Shown piece after piece: positions 34,617-45,293 of a stretch of DNA of 64,000 nt. The notes below the pieces were generated by a model that was not told the origin of the DNA, ran no database searches, and saw only the letters and a list, made by a program, of their open reading frames with translations. Each line of letters begins with the position of its first letter. Positions within the stretch are counted from its first letter, which is position 1. The position numbers and the translations under genes are program-made. Location of the stretch: NCBI RefSeq assembly GCF_036711975.1, contig NC_091972.1, positions 24,681,001 through 24,745,000 of the forward strand, read 5' to 3'. The stretch is from Onthophagus taurus. Taxonomy: Eukaryota > Arthropoda > Insecta > Coleoptera > Scarabaeidae.

Positions 34617-35420
34617 TAAATTTTTATATGATACTCATTTTTATTATTATTCATGAACATAAAAAGCTAAAAACAACAAGCTATTATTTTAATTAATTTT
34701 AGAATTTTTTTATTTACTATTTTCTGGTAATATATTTATTTGTTTTATTTTAAAGTTTACCGTTTTGTTGTCGTAAAATATCACAAATTACTCGGGAATG
34801 ATTGGGAAATGAAAAAGAAAATTTTTGAATAAACTAAATTTATATTGATGTGACGCTGTCCTATAAGCAATTTCTTTATTTGTTTATATGTTCTGAGTAA
34901 CATTCAATAAGATGTTGAACAAAATTTGAGGTATTGGTTATAATCATATAAGGATTATAACTATTATAACTATTGGGATGTACACATTTACATATACAAA
35001 GTAAATTGTATTATTACCAAAATTCTGGTAATTATTTTGCTTACATTTTATCAATTAAGTCTTCTTCAAGTAATCGTAGATAAGTATTATTGATTGAATA
35101 AAACGAATCATTAATATAACGTTTTCTCATGACGACTCCAATTATATCTTATTACTACTTTTTCATTCCGTGGTATTTTACTTTTATAATAAAAGTTTCT
35201 TTCAACGAAACCCGTAATTTACAAAATAAAAACAAACGAAAACCGCTACTTATAAACTATGGAAAAACTTCATAAGAGTAATTACTGCATTTTAAACGAC
35301 CGAATATAAGAATCTTTGCTGTGATTCAATTCCATACATTTCAAACCAAATAATCTAGTTAACTAAACAGTTTTAATACGAACCGAATCGGAAAAAATTT
35401 ATTATATTTTTAGCCTTAAA
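34617..35420. other. 5' flank of the odorant receptor
   Basis: AT-rich, no ORF or clear repeat. The promoter should lie here; I see no convincing TATA-initiator pair, which is common for receptor genes. Confidence 0.45.
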
Positions 35421-38400
35421 ATGTTTAAAGTGGTAATTTTTGCCTGTAAATTAATCGGCGTCTGGATGTTGTTTAATCCCAAAAAGTCTCCGTGGTATGA
35501 AATTTTATATTCAGCGCTAGCATTGTCAGCAGCAACTTTGTTTCTCTGTACGGAACTTTCGGAAACAAGAAACACCATAAATCATATGAACGAATTTGTT
35601 TATCAATTAGCAGTCCTTCTGACGCATATAGTTGGGTTTGTAAAATTATTAGCGATTTGTTTTAATCGCGAGAAATTCTGGGGTATTATGGAAGATTTAA
35701 AGTTGATGAATGATTATTGGATGAAAATGGGCGGAAATTATAAAAAGAGGATGGAAATAGCTCAGAGAGAAGTGCAAAAAGTAATAACGTTATTTACTCT
35801 TTCCGCAGTAACGATCACAATATTAATGCAATCTGCTGCATTCTTTGGCATACTTTTGGAAGACGAAATAATATTTGAAAATGTCGATGGTACCTGCAGA
35901 AGCAAATTGAGCGTTTTCAGTACGATACTATTTGAAACAAAGTCGAAAATGTCTTGCATGTGGGTTTGGTTGTATCAAACGATTCAAATAATTTTGTGCT
36001 GCCTAATTATAACTGGTAAATATATTTAATAACTTCTTGAGAAATTAATAATTATTTCGTTTCTTGTAGCTGGAGATATTACATTTTTTTCTTACTTAAT
36101 GTATGTAACAGCAAATGTTAAAGCTTTACAAGAACATTTTAAAGATATTCGAAGAATTGCTAAAGATAAACTAAAACATACATTTTCAGCTATACATGAT
36201 GATTTAAATGATGACGATTTGTATTCTAGCCCTGGACTGATTTTTGTTATGGAAGACGAAATGAAAAATTGTTCAAAACACTTACAGTGGTTAATAAAGT
36301 AATAGAAAATAATTAGTATTGAGAAAATTGGTTCGTTTATTTACTTTATTTGTTTTTGTAGAAAAGTTGAAGACGTTGAAGATATCTACAATTTCCCGAT
36401 TCTGCTCCAAATGCTGTGCGCTTTATTCACACTGATGTCGTGTTTATACGTTGCAACTTCAGTACGAATCTATTATTCTAGTTAAATTGTTTTTAGAAAA
36501 GTTTATTCAGTCCATCTTAATTCAGCTATGATATTTGAAAAAATTTTACAACCCAAAATTAGATATTGGTCAGATTCACAGAAATAGATTTGTATAAAAT
36601 TTATTCATAATTGAGTTAACATACTAAAGATAGAATGTTAAGCAAATACCGATGTAAACAACTCCTCCATTGCCATCCATACAGCTTTCCAATATATTCC
36701 TAACAAATATCGGTTTTGGCATGTCAAGATAATGAAGAGTGGTGAAAATCGATTTGTGGTTGTAATACATTGATCCTGAATTGGATGCTTTTGACTCGTG
36801 CTTATGGTAGACCTTTGAAATGTCAATAATACGCCAAGTTGGTAGGATATAGTCTCGTTTGTTATAGGAATTAACCAGACAAATCGCTCTACCAACTATG
36901 AATCTCTGTCAATCCTTGCGGTTTCCAGTATAAAGTCATCTTAAGCCGTAGATTCCATTTTGCATAATTCCCTCGGATCACAAAAGTTTGGTTTCTCAGA
37001 AGCAGCCCACCGAGTCAATCTTTATGGTTACAACTCTCTTATGGTCTTGATCAATTAAAGCGTTTTTAAATGGAATTAATGGAATAGGTATACACAAAAT
37101 ACACTGAAAGTGTATTTGATTCCCATACGTTGATGCAAGACTATTTAAAAACTCCCGTGTTGAAAAATTGTTTATCACTTTTGATTTTTTAAATTTTTAC
37201 TAGACGCCTAAAAATTTGTTACTATGACTTACGTTACTATGTAATAGGTAATAATAAAAAAATACAATATTTTTCTCTATCGATCAACACGCAATTTCTA
37301 TCTCTGAAAATAATTTTGAACAACTAAATTTTTATAGTCATACGGAAAAGCTATAAAGCTAAAAAGTACGAATCCACGTTTGTTTGAGTTTTTAATCTTT
37401 CAGTCGTCTGCAAATATTCAGATTAATTTTTTTAACTTCTTTCTTTATTAAGTAATCCAAACATATTTAAAAATAGAGAGTCATTTTGCAAACACTAATC
37501 ATATTTTTAATTCCCTATATCTTTGAACCATTATTAAAAATCTTTTTAAGACCTTTTAAAAACCTAGGTAAAGTATCATAAATATGTTTTTAATAGATTA
37601 CAAATTTTATCAATTTAATTCACACCAATCAACTTGTCCCATAACCTTAGATGTATAAAGCTGCGATTCAGGTCAAAGCTTTTATTAGCAATCAAATATA
37701 ACTCTATCCAGTTACAACAGTTAACTGCTTATCAAAGTTATTATAATATTGGACAACATACTGCTGCTGAATGGAAGATGTGTGATATCTGTTATTAAGC
37801 CGATGTGACCGATGCGCAATTATTCGTATCACATCGATACTATAACGAATAAAGCTCAGTAATATGTAGCCATATATTGTAACTATATTTTTGTAATTCG
37901 CGACGGTAACGAAAGCTCTAACAATACTCAAACGGGTGCTGTAATGAGACTCCTTACAGCATCCGATGCTGTAATGAGATTTTAGTAACATTTTATGGAA
38001 CCAGTTCAAGTTGGTGACATTGGGTCATTAATTTTTCTAGTTGTCAATGTGACAATTTTTGTCTATGGATGTTTAAACACGTTCTTAGCATCGAATACAA
38101 GGTCCACAATGATGAGGACATTGAACACTGAGCAATTTCTCTTATTTTGGGAGATGTACATGAAACATTTTTTTCAGGTGAATACATTTTGTGTTTTGAC
38201 AGTTTCTAATTGTCAATTCAAATTTCTATTTTCAAGTGTTACGGTGTTACCAACTGCTACGTGAATTACAAAAAATAGCATAAAAAACACATTTCATAAG
38301 ACTTAAAGCACTCATTCATTAAAAAACTCGTGGCTTCGCCACTCTTGTTTTAAACTTGTTTTTAATATACTATTATTTAATTGTAGCACCTCGGCACAAA

Positions 38401-40914
38401 TTATTTCAGATTAATAAAACAAAATTATATATTTTCCGTTTTCATTAAAGCCGCGACCGCTCGCGACAAGCTGAGCAGTATGTTGATGATCAAAATTGTA
38501 TTAATATGCATTTAATTGTAGAACATTCTACAGATGATGCTGTCGTTTAGCGGAATACGTTTTCTTTTTTACTATTTTAGTGCTTGCTCTAGATATATTA
38601 TGTATAAGGTCATTGATAGACAGCACCCTGCTTGAGTTCTTTAGTGATGTGGAAGCTATTCGACACTCTCTGCCTCATTTTCATTCTACCTGTTGCTTGT
38701 TGATACAAGTTATTACTACCTTATACCGTTATACTGATGTTTGTTTTTTTGTTTGATTCCTATAACTTGGTATGTAGGTCTATAAACACTAGGTGGCTGA
38801 TTACACGGTGTTCTTTTATTGTTGATATTCCAGCCTGGAATCCTGCCTAATCGTCTGTAGTCTAGGTCTATTTTGTTGACCAGTATATGGTCATATAATT
38901 AATATATTATAGCGTGCCCATCACTGCTACATTTCTGTAACTGTCGCAGTTTTGCATATGTCCGTTTTCATGTATGACAGATATATAGGCAGTGCTCCAT
39001 TATAAGCCTCAAATGATTGGCAATAGTTATTGTAACATTTTATAAGTTCTGCTGGGCATGTTATGCTCCCGTATATTTATTTTACGTATTTCATCTGGAA
39101 AACTATACTTGCTCTTCACAAATGGTGGTCGCTGCTGCATATTCCTTCTCTATAAACTCTTAGGTCCTATAAAGATCTAGATTAGGTTTGTTTTTGTCTC
39201 ATTGTTGTGGATAAGCCGATTACGGCCTCCCTCTATGGATCCCCATACTCAAAGATATTTATACAGGGTAATTCAAATTCGACCCCCACCATTGGGATCT
39301 CAGAAACCATAAGAGATACAGAGATGGTTAAATGGGGGCAAAATTGCGTCTCTTAGAGCTCATCATTTTTCAACTAAGTTTTTGGATCTAGCCGTTTTAG
39401 TTTTTAAAATATGGCCGAAAAACAAAAAAATGACTTTTTGGTTTTTTGCCTATAACTTCTTTATTTTTCGTTTTTTCTGGAATGAAAAAACATTCTTGAG
39501 GCAACTTTTTATGAAAAATGTCATGACACAACTAGAAATTTTCTCCGACGTTTCGTTTTCGTGAAACTATCATCAGGTTTATTTTTTCTTATGAACGCCA
39601 TATTTGATTTTCTCACCAAAAAAGAGGAGAATTATTTCTGATTTCAATGATATGTCACACAATGTATTTCATTTAAAAATACATTAAATTATTCAAAAAA
39701 AAGGATAAACCTGATGATAGTTTCACGAAAACCAAACGTCAGAGAAAATTTCTAGTTGTGTCATGACATTTTTCATAAAAAGTTACCTTAAGAATGTTTT
39801 TTTCAGATTCATGAGAAAACGAAAAATAAAGGAGTTATACGCAAAAAACGAAAATAGTTATTTTTGATACAAGATAGCGAAATGACACTTTTGCATTCGA
39901 AACGAAAGATCGTTCGAGAATGCAAAAGAATTTCGCTGTCGTGTATCAAACAACATTTTTTCGAAAACTGAGTATTCTAAAGTTATAAATTAATAAAAAG
40001 ACCAAATTCTGTATAATGACATTTAGAATTCATTTAATGTTATGTCAAAAACTTAACGTCACATCGATTTAACCTCACTTATTGAACAAATGTACTATTA
40101 TAAATTTGCATTTAAACGTGAAATGAAATGCGTCCTGGACGTAAAATACTTTTACGTCCTGTTGACAAAAAACTATCGTTTTGACGGTCGCTAAGTACTA
40201 CGCAAAAGTCAACTATTAATAGCAGTTTTCGAAAAAGTCATTTTTTTGTTTTTCGGTCATATTTTAAAAACTAAAACGGCTAGATCCAAAAACTTCGTTG
40301 AAAAACGATGAGCTCTAACATGCGTAACTTTGCCCCCATTTAACCATTTCTGTATCTCTTATGGTTTCTGAGATCCCAATAGTGGGGGTCGAATTTGAAT
40401 TACCTGTATATACATATAATAAGTAACAGAATTTTGAAATATATTTTGATGCCAATAATAATAAATTAATAACTAATAAATTATTATTTTTTTAGGTTGA
40501 AATCTTTAGTACACCTTTCTTGGTTGAAGCTGAAAAGTACTTTATTTTCACCCTGCAAGTCGCGATGTACTGTTTAATTGGAAACAAAGTTGAAGTCGCT
40601 GTAGCTATAATATTTTATACCGAAGAAAATCATTCAGATAATTTTTTATTTTGTTGTAGTTTTCGGAAATACCAAATGCAATTTATCATACATCTTGGTA
40701 CTCAGTAAATAATTCTTTTAAGAAATCCATGATTATCAATATGATTCGATTGAATAAACCAATTGGCTTGACAGTTGGAAAATTTACTGTTTTAAGTCTA
40801 GCTTTGCTGGTTAAGGTAAATATTTAGTAGTAATCTAAGCTGCAGGTTTAAAAAAACTTTTTTGTTTAGATTTTACGTATATCTTACTCATTTTTTGCTG
40901 TACTGAGAAAGTAA
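35421..40914 (+). CDS. Insect odorant receptor, six exons, 409 residues
   Basis: Exons 35421-36015, 36070-36298, 36362-36461, 40496-40600, 40660-40815 and 40870-40914; every junction is GT/AG and the joined frame is open to TAA. The product has the length and seven-membrane-pass layout of tuning odorant receptors. Family marks are VEDIYNFPILLQMLCALFT, FIFTLQVAMYCLIGNK (sixth pass), IYHTSWYSVNN, KPIGLTVGKFTVLSL and the ending ILRISYSFFAVLRK, matching the conserved C-terminal exon and its short last exon. It would form a ligand-gated channel with the coreceptor Orco in sensory neurons. The exon 3 donor (TCA|GTACGA) and exon 4 donor (GCT|GTAGCT) are weaker and chosen by frame. Intron 3 is about 4 kb and filled with repeats. 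No disabling change seen. Confidence 0.88.
36835..37161 (-). pseudogene. 18S rRNA-like relic in odorant receptor intron 3
   Basis: Read on the minus strand, pieces follow 18S rRNA: GACTCGG(T)GGGC(T)GCTTC with GAAACCAAA near 37015-36985, then CTACGGCTTAA, AAGGATTGACAG, and the best block TTGGTAGAGCGATTTGTCTG-GTTAATTCC with AACAAACGAGACT at 36895-36850. Gaps separate the blocks. A CAACACGGGA-like piece at 37161-37152 is out of the normal order. The copy is diverged and cannot be functional; it may be a retroposed rRNA or part of an rRNA-derived repeat. Confidence 0.6.
38143..38390. repeat. Dispersed repeat, copy B
   Basis: Partner of 28695-28985: 38143-38200 (56 of 58 matches, same orientation) and 38263-38390 (inverted relative to the other copy). 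Part of it is open (FWEMYMKHFFQ, before a GTGAAT donor-like site), but joining the receptor exons without it gives the better family match, so it is not treated as an exon. Confidence 0.6.
38391..39261. other. Intron sequence without recognised features
   Basis: Less AT-rich than its surroundings. Minus-strand translation shows interrupted stretches that may be a decayed retroelement, but no motif is firm enough to name. Confidence 0.4.
39262..40408. mobile_element. 1.15-kb fold-back MITE in the odorant receptor intron
   Basis: Ends TACAGGGTAATTCAAATTCG and its inverse, flanked by TA (39260-39261, 40409-40410). The outer arms match for about 180 bases. An inner inverted pair (39530-39600 against 39700-39780) carries a TGATGATAGTTTCACGAAAA block. 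It has the same type of ends and target as 33410-34614 but is a different sequence family. Confidence 0.88.
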
Positions 40915-41113
40915 AGAACAGAAAATATAAAAAAGAAAAAATAATAACTTTTATGTTCCAAGTAAAAAAAGGATTTACTTTTATAAATTTTTTATTTTAT
41001 GCAAAATTACCGGAAATTTAAGAAAATGTAATTTTACCGTAATGTATGTCATACATCCACATTTTCAACTCGCCACTGACATTAGGTATTCCCCGATTTC
41101 CTTGGTATTACAC

Positions 41114-41865
41114 AAGGTCTGTTGAGTGTTGGTTATAAGTTATAAGGTTATCCAACTCGAACAAATTAACGTTGACGGGGTGAGGTGGGAAACATGACGT
41201 CATTGGAGGAAAAATATAACATAATATAAATTTAATATAAATATAATAATAATATTTATCTACAACTATTGAATTATCTATTCGTTATACAATTGATTTT
41301 TGACGGGTAATGACACTCATTACCCATGACAGACAAAGTGTTGAATAATGAGGCCATTATTCCACACTTCTGACACTGCCTACTAATCAAAAAATAAAAT
41401 ATTAACAGAAATGACAGCTTTCTTATATTGAGGTTATGTCTGAAATGTCTATCAAGTTTATTTTTTTTTCGTTTTTTTGATTTTTTTTTCAAAATTAAAT
41501 AGTTGTAGATAAAGTATAGTATTCAACTTGCGTATAATGGATGTTACCCACTCAGATTACAACACTCGCTCGCTTCGCTCGCTCGTGTTGCAACTTCTTC
41601 TTCGTGAGTAACAGCCGCCATTATACGCTTGTTGAATAATATACTATTATATTAATAATTATTTAAAAATTAAACAAGTGTTATTAAACTCCAGAAATAA
41701 AGAATTTGTGTTGGTTAGTTGGTTTACGTATATAAATGAAAACATAGAAATGACAATTCTTCCAATGACGTCACAACATGGCCTTTGCGGAGGGGATACG
41801 TTCATAACAACAGCGTTCATAGGGAGTTGGATAACCTTATACAGTATGTTTACTCAACGGACCTT
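41114..41865. mobile_element. MITE with AAGGTC ends
   Basis: Inverted ends of about 50 bases (AAGGTCTGTTGAGT ... GGTTATCCAACTC and the inverse) are bounded by the 10-base repeat GGTATTACAC (41104-41113, 41867-41876). Duplications of 8-11 bases suggest Mutator-type mobilisation. Fragments of the same ends occur at 12085-12160. Confidence 0.75.
41514..41648. repeat. Nested hairpin inside the MITE
   Basis: TAGTATTCAACTTGCGTATA and its approximate inverse (ending near TAATATACTA) enclose a CGCTCGCTTCGCTCGCTCG stretch. The whole region folds back on itself. Confidence 0.6.
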
Positions 41866-41876
41866 GGGTATTACAC

Positions 41877-42134
41877 AAGGTCTATAGAACATATGGTTAC
41901 CCAATTCCCTATGCCTCTGTAGTATCGATTATTACTCCGCAGAATGACGTCACTGGTTCGATACAGTCAGAGTAGAGTTGAGTAAAAGATAGCCTGTACT
42001 GTGGTACAGTCTATATAAAATATTTAAACTTGGCATCGTGTTGTGTTGTTCATCGAACCAGCTACGTCACTGACCCACCTTGCCCCTCAGAGGAGGAGAA
42101 TCGGCATTAGGTAACCTTATGTTCTATAGACCTT
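41877..42134. mobile_element. Second MITE with AAGGTC ends, sharing a target copy
   Basis: Ends AAGGTCTATAGAACATA and the inverse ACCTTATGTTCTATAGACCTT-type at 42114-42134. GGTATTACA lies on both sides (41867-41875, 42136-42144), the left copy being also the right-hand repeat of the neighbouring MITE. Confidence 0.72.
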
Positions 42135-42219
42135 GGGTATTACAGACATCATAGAGCGATTTTAACTGAACTCTTGGACGATAGATGTCTCTTATAGCCA
42201 ATATTAAACAATATTTTAA

Positions 42220-42330
42220 TCTGTATTTAGATTACCTTACGGGTAATATTACGGTAAAGTAGCAGGTAATGTTACGTAATATTACTTAAATTACCGGTAA
42301 TATTACCGCGGTAGTATTACTTTTTACATC
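42220..42330. repeat. GGTAATATTAC-rich cluster
   Basis: Several overlapping copies of GGTAATATTAC and its self-complement, an AT-rich palindromic cluster of unknown role. Confidence 0.5.
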
Positions 42331-42362
42331 ACTAGTTTCAAGGTTAATTCTTAACCTTTCGT

Positions 42363-42900
42363 CACAGAATAACCAGAAATGACAGTGAACCCGTCTAGAC
42401 AAAATGGGGCCTTGTGAATCGCCATTTTATTGGAGTTTATTTTGAGCTAATATCACATCGGTTTATTATTTACTAATAAAAGTTTGACATATTGACTCCA
42501 ACCTAAAGTCTATTTATGATATATACATAAGTTTATATAAGTACGTGTATCTCAAATAATTAAATAATGTTTCTTATCATTAACTGTTTGGGTAAATTAC
42601 TAAGAACGTGTAATTCTGTCCTTAAAATTATCAATAACGATGGATTAAAAAAATTTATATTGCAATTCTACTTTTACATATAAATTGTATAATAAAATAA
42701 TAGTATAAACACAAAAAAAAATGCTGTGTATAAATAATTCTTTTACGATACAAATTTAAGCGTGTGAACCTGTATTATAAACTCCAATAAAATGGCGGAA
42801 ACAGTGGAGCCATACATGGCGCCAAAGCATCGAGGTCCCAAACTCGCCAATCTAAAACATCAAACGTTCCGACAAAGCTGTCAGTTCTGGTTATTCTGTG
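42363..42900. mobile_element. 538-bp MITE
   Basis: Inverted ends CACAGAATAACCAGAA(A/C)TGACAG. The exact 7-base repeat CTTTCGT lies on both sides (42356-42362, 42901-42907). No ORF. Confidence 0.82.
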
Positions 42901-42907
42901 CTTTCGT

Positions 42908-43689
42908 AACAATCACATAGTTCCTAAAGCAGATTTAGAAGACCGAAACAGATGTCAAACAATAACATGTGTTTGTCATTAAGTGCACAAGAATAATTAG
43001 ATTATTTAAATTGTTGTATTTTTAAGTAATGATTGACTGTTAATAAAACGAACTCACGTTTTGTTGTTTCAATGAAATCCAGTTTATGATTGGAGTATGC
43101 CCCTATAGGTATATTTCACATAACAACAAATTATCGATTTTTTCTCCTGGCAACTTTACATTACTATTACCATACAGCAGTGCTTAAAATTTGAAAATAT
43201 TCTGATAAGAAAAATAAGTGAGACCAGAACTTTCCAACAATGAACAACAAATATTGTACATTATAAGTGGACAATATTAATACATTAATATACATACATA
43301 TTAATGTAAAATCTTACATTAATATTGTAAGATTTTTGGTATTACTACTATCCGTCCAAAAAGTTAACGCCTCTCAGTTTAGAGATTGATATCTTCGTAA
43401 TCCCTCGAACATATCTACACATATCTACGTAAAATGTGAATTTAAAAATTTTTGGCTCAGTGGTTTTCATAATATCGCGAGTTAAATGAAAAAAGTCTCT
43501 ACCTTTTTCTCAAAAACTGACGAAAAAATTACAATTTTGAACAGCTTGATGAAAAAAATTGCGGTAAGATTTGTTGCAATCACTGAACTGAATTTCTACG
43601 ACGGCAACTATGTCCACTTTAAGACTTCTTTTTTCAAAAACTATTACGAAAAATTACCTTAAATTAATTAATCTGAGTAGTATAGATTC
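42908..43689. other. Non-coding AT-rich sequence
   Basis: No gene, no clear repeat ends. 43340-43680 resembles old transposon sequence with poly-A/poly-T runs. Confidence 0.5.
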
Positions 43690-44300
43690 GCCGATTCTAG
43701 AATCTCCTCCTCGAACCTGCGTTCTAGGAGGAGGTTCTTGAATCGGCAAATTTTTTGGGGGTCAGAGGATGTTCGATGAGGAGTGGAGGTTCTTGAATCG
43801 GCGATTCTTTTAGGGGTCGGAGGAGATTCGATGAGGAAAGGAGGAGGTCATTAACTTGAGAAGGTCATGTTATTTTGACGAAATTATTAAAAATTTATCT
43901 TTATTTATGAAGGTCATGTTATTTTGACGAAATTATTAAAAATTTATCTTTATTTATGAAGGTCATGTTATTTTGACGAAATTATTAAAAATTTATCAAC
44001 CTGTTTACCTAGATGAAAACAATTACTATGTTTATCCTTCGACGCTTCTCAATGAACTGTTAATGTCTTCGATATACCTCTTAATTTATTATACACAAAG
44101 GTATACGGTTTTGAGACATGTAGGTATACAAATAAATGAGTCATGACTTACCTGCGAGATATTTGTTTTTAATTTATTATGTAAAGGTATACGGGTATTT
44201 AAAAATATGCGAGTAGGTTCTTCAATCGGCAATTTTTTTGGGGAGATAGGTTCGAGGAGGAGGTCAACTCTCTGAGGAGGAGGTCAACTACTTTGTTAGT
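43690..44300. repeat. Imperfect GAGGAGG-rich and 49-bp tandem repeats
   Basis: Three imperfect copies of a GGTTCTTGAATCGGC unit followed by GAGGAGG runs (near 43730, 43788 and 44216). At 43860-43999 are 2.9 nearly identical copies of a 49-bp unit beginning GAAGGTCATGTTATTTTGAC. Confidence 0.8.
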
Positions 44301-44467
44301 AGAGTCATGATCTACCTGCGAGATATTTTTTTAGGAGCTTCTTAATAAATTTGTCATGCGTTCTATCTGACGTCTCACGATATAATGTCGTGTTAGAACA
44401 TGTATAATAGATATATTCGGTAATGATGTGAAACATCACTTCCCCCACCAACAACCTTATGTATTGC

Positions 44468-44475
44468 TATAAATA
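44468..44475 (+). promoter_or_regulatory. Putative TATA box reading into the satellite
   Basis: TATAAATA, with a possible start about 30 bases on (ACCGCAGAG). Sequence alone; not proven active. Confidence 0.4.
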
Positions 44476-44725
44476 CAAACGTTGGTCGACGTTGTACCGC
44501 AGAGTGTTGTGCTTCAGAGTAAGGTTTTTGTGTATTTAGTACATATTAAAAATATCAAAGTTTATTAATAATAAAAAAAAATCAACATAGGAGTTTAAGG
44601 AGGAAGAAAAAAATCGTTATTTAAATATATAATTGGTGAATGTCTGGCCTAGTGCAATCTTGTGGGACTCGTACTTCGGATGTAATTGATATGATTATTC
44701 ATAAGGGAATAATTGGTCAGGATGA

Positions 44726-45033
44726 AGTGCTACGGAAAACTCGCGATAGCACCAGGTCGGGAAGATGTTGCGGAAAACTCGCAGCAATACCAGGTCGGGG
44801 AAAAGTATTGCGGAAAACTCGCAGCAATACTAGGTCGGGAGAGTGTTGCGGAAAACTCGCAGCAACACCAGGTCGGGGAAAGTATTGCGGAAAACTCGCA
44901 GCAATACCAGGTCGGGAGAGAGTTGCGGAAAACTCGCAGCAACACCAGGTCGGGGAAAGTATTGCGGAAAACTCGCAGCAATACCAGGTCGGGAGAGTGT
45001 TGCGGAAAACTCGCAGCAACACCCGGTCGGGAG
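44726..45033. repeat. 38-bp satellite with covarying hairpin
   Basis: Eight tandem units of about 38 bases, core GCGGAAAACTCGCAGCAA then CCAGGTCGGG. In most units the bases around GGAAAACTCGC pair. The stems come in three versions that change on both sides together: GTGCTA/TAGCAC, GTATTGC/GCAATAC and GTGTTGC/GCAACAC. The second and third versions roughly alternate. Because the unit lacks stops, long open frames appear on both strands; these are treated as by-products. Confidence 0.85.
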
Positions 45034-45285
45034 ATTGGATAAAAATTTATTTCGCAAAATAAAATCAAAGTCCCACAATTGCACCACCAAAAACAAACTT
45101 ACGATGAAACTCGGTTATTTCCAAAACTCGGAGATTTTTCGGTGAAGTCTGGCGAACTTCTTGAAGACGGTTGATGACGGTTGATGACGGCTGAAGACTC
45201 TTGAAGAATGTCGAAGACTAATCCAGAACGGTCGAAGACTGATCAAGACAGTTGAAGACTCCTCTAAAATGAAATTTTGACCGGC

Positions 45286-45293
45286 TATTTATA
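45286..45293 (-). promoter_or_regulatory. Putative TATA box on the minus strand, facing the satellite
   Basis: TATAAATA on the minus strand, downstream of which lies a leader with several TCTTCAAGA-like repeats (45240-45150), then the satellite. It may belong to a solo LTR-like sequence. Confidence 0.4.

Noticed and set aside
36638..36895. 85-codon minus-strand ORF
   Set aside because: It overlaps the 18S-like relic and has no protein motif.
37995..38264. Possible extra odorant receptor exon ending at a CAG|GTGAAT donor
   Set aside because: Joining exon 3 directly to 40496 keeps frame and gives the normal family length and sequence; part of the block is also found at 28.9 kb inside a Gypsy remnant, so it is a repeat.
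41560..41610. CGCTCG-rich stretch as a regulatory CpG site
   Set aside because: It is the turn of a fold-back repeat inside a MITE.
44726..45033. CRISPR-like array
   Set aside because: Units are adjacent with no spacers, and the genome is an insect's; it is a satellite.
44640..45145. Long open frames on both strands over the satellite
   Set aside because: They exist because a 38-bp unit without stops is repeated; the proteins are repeats of the unit and have no family.
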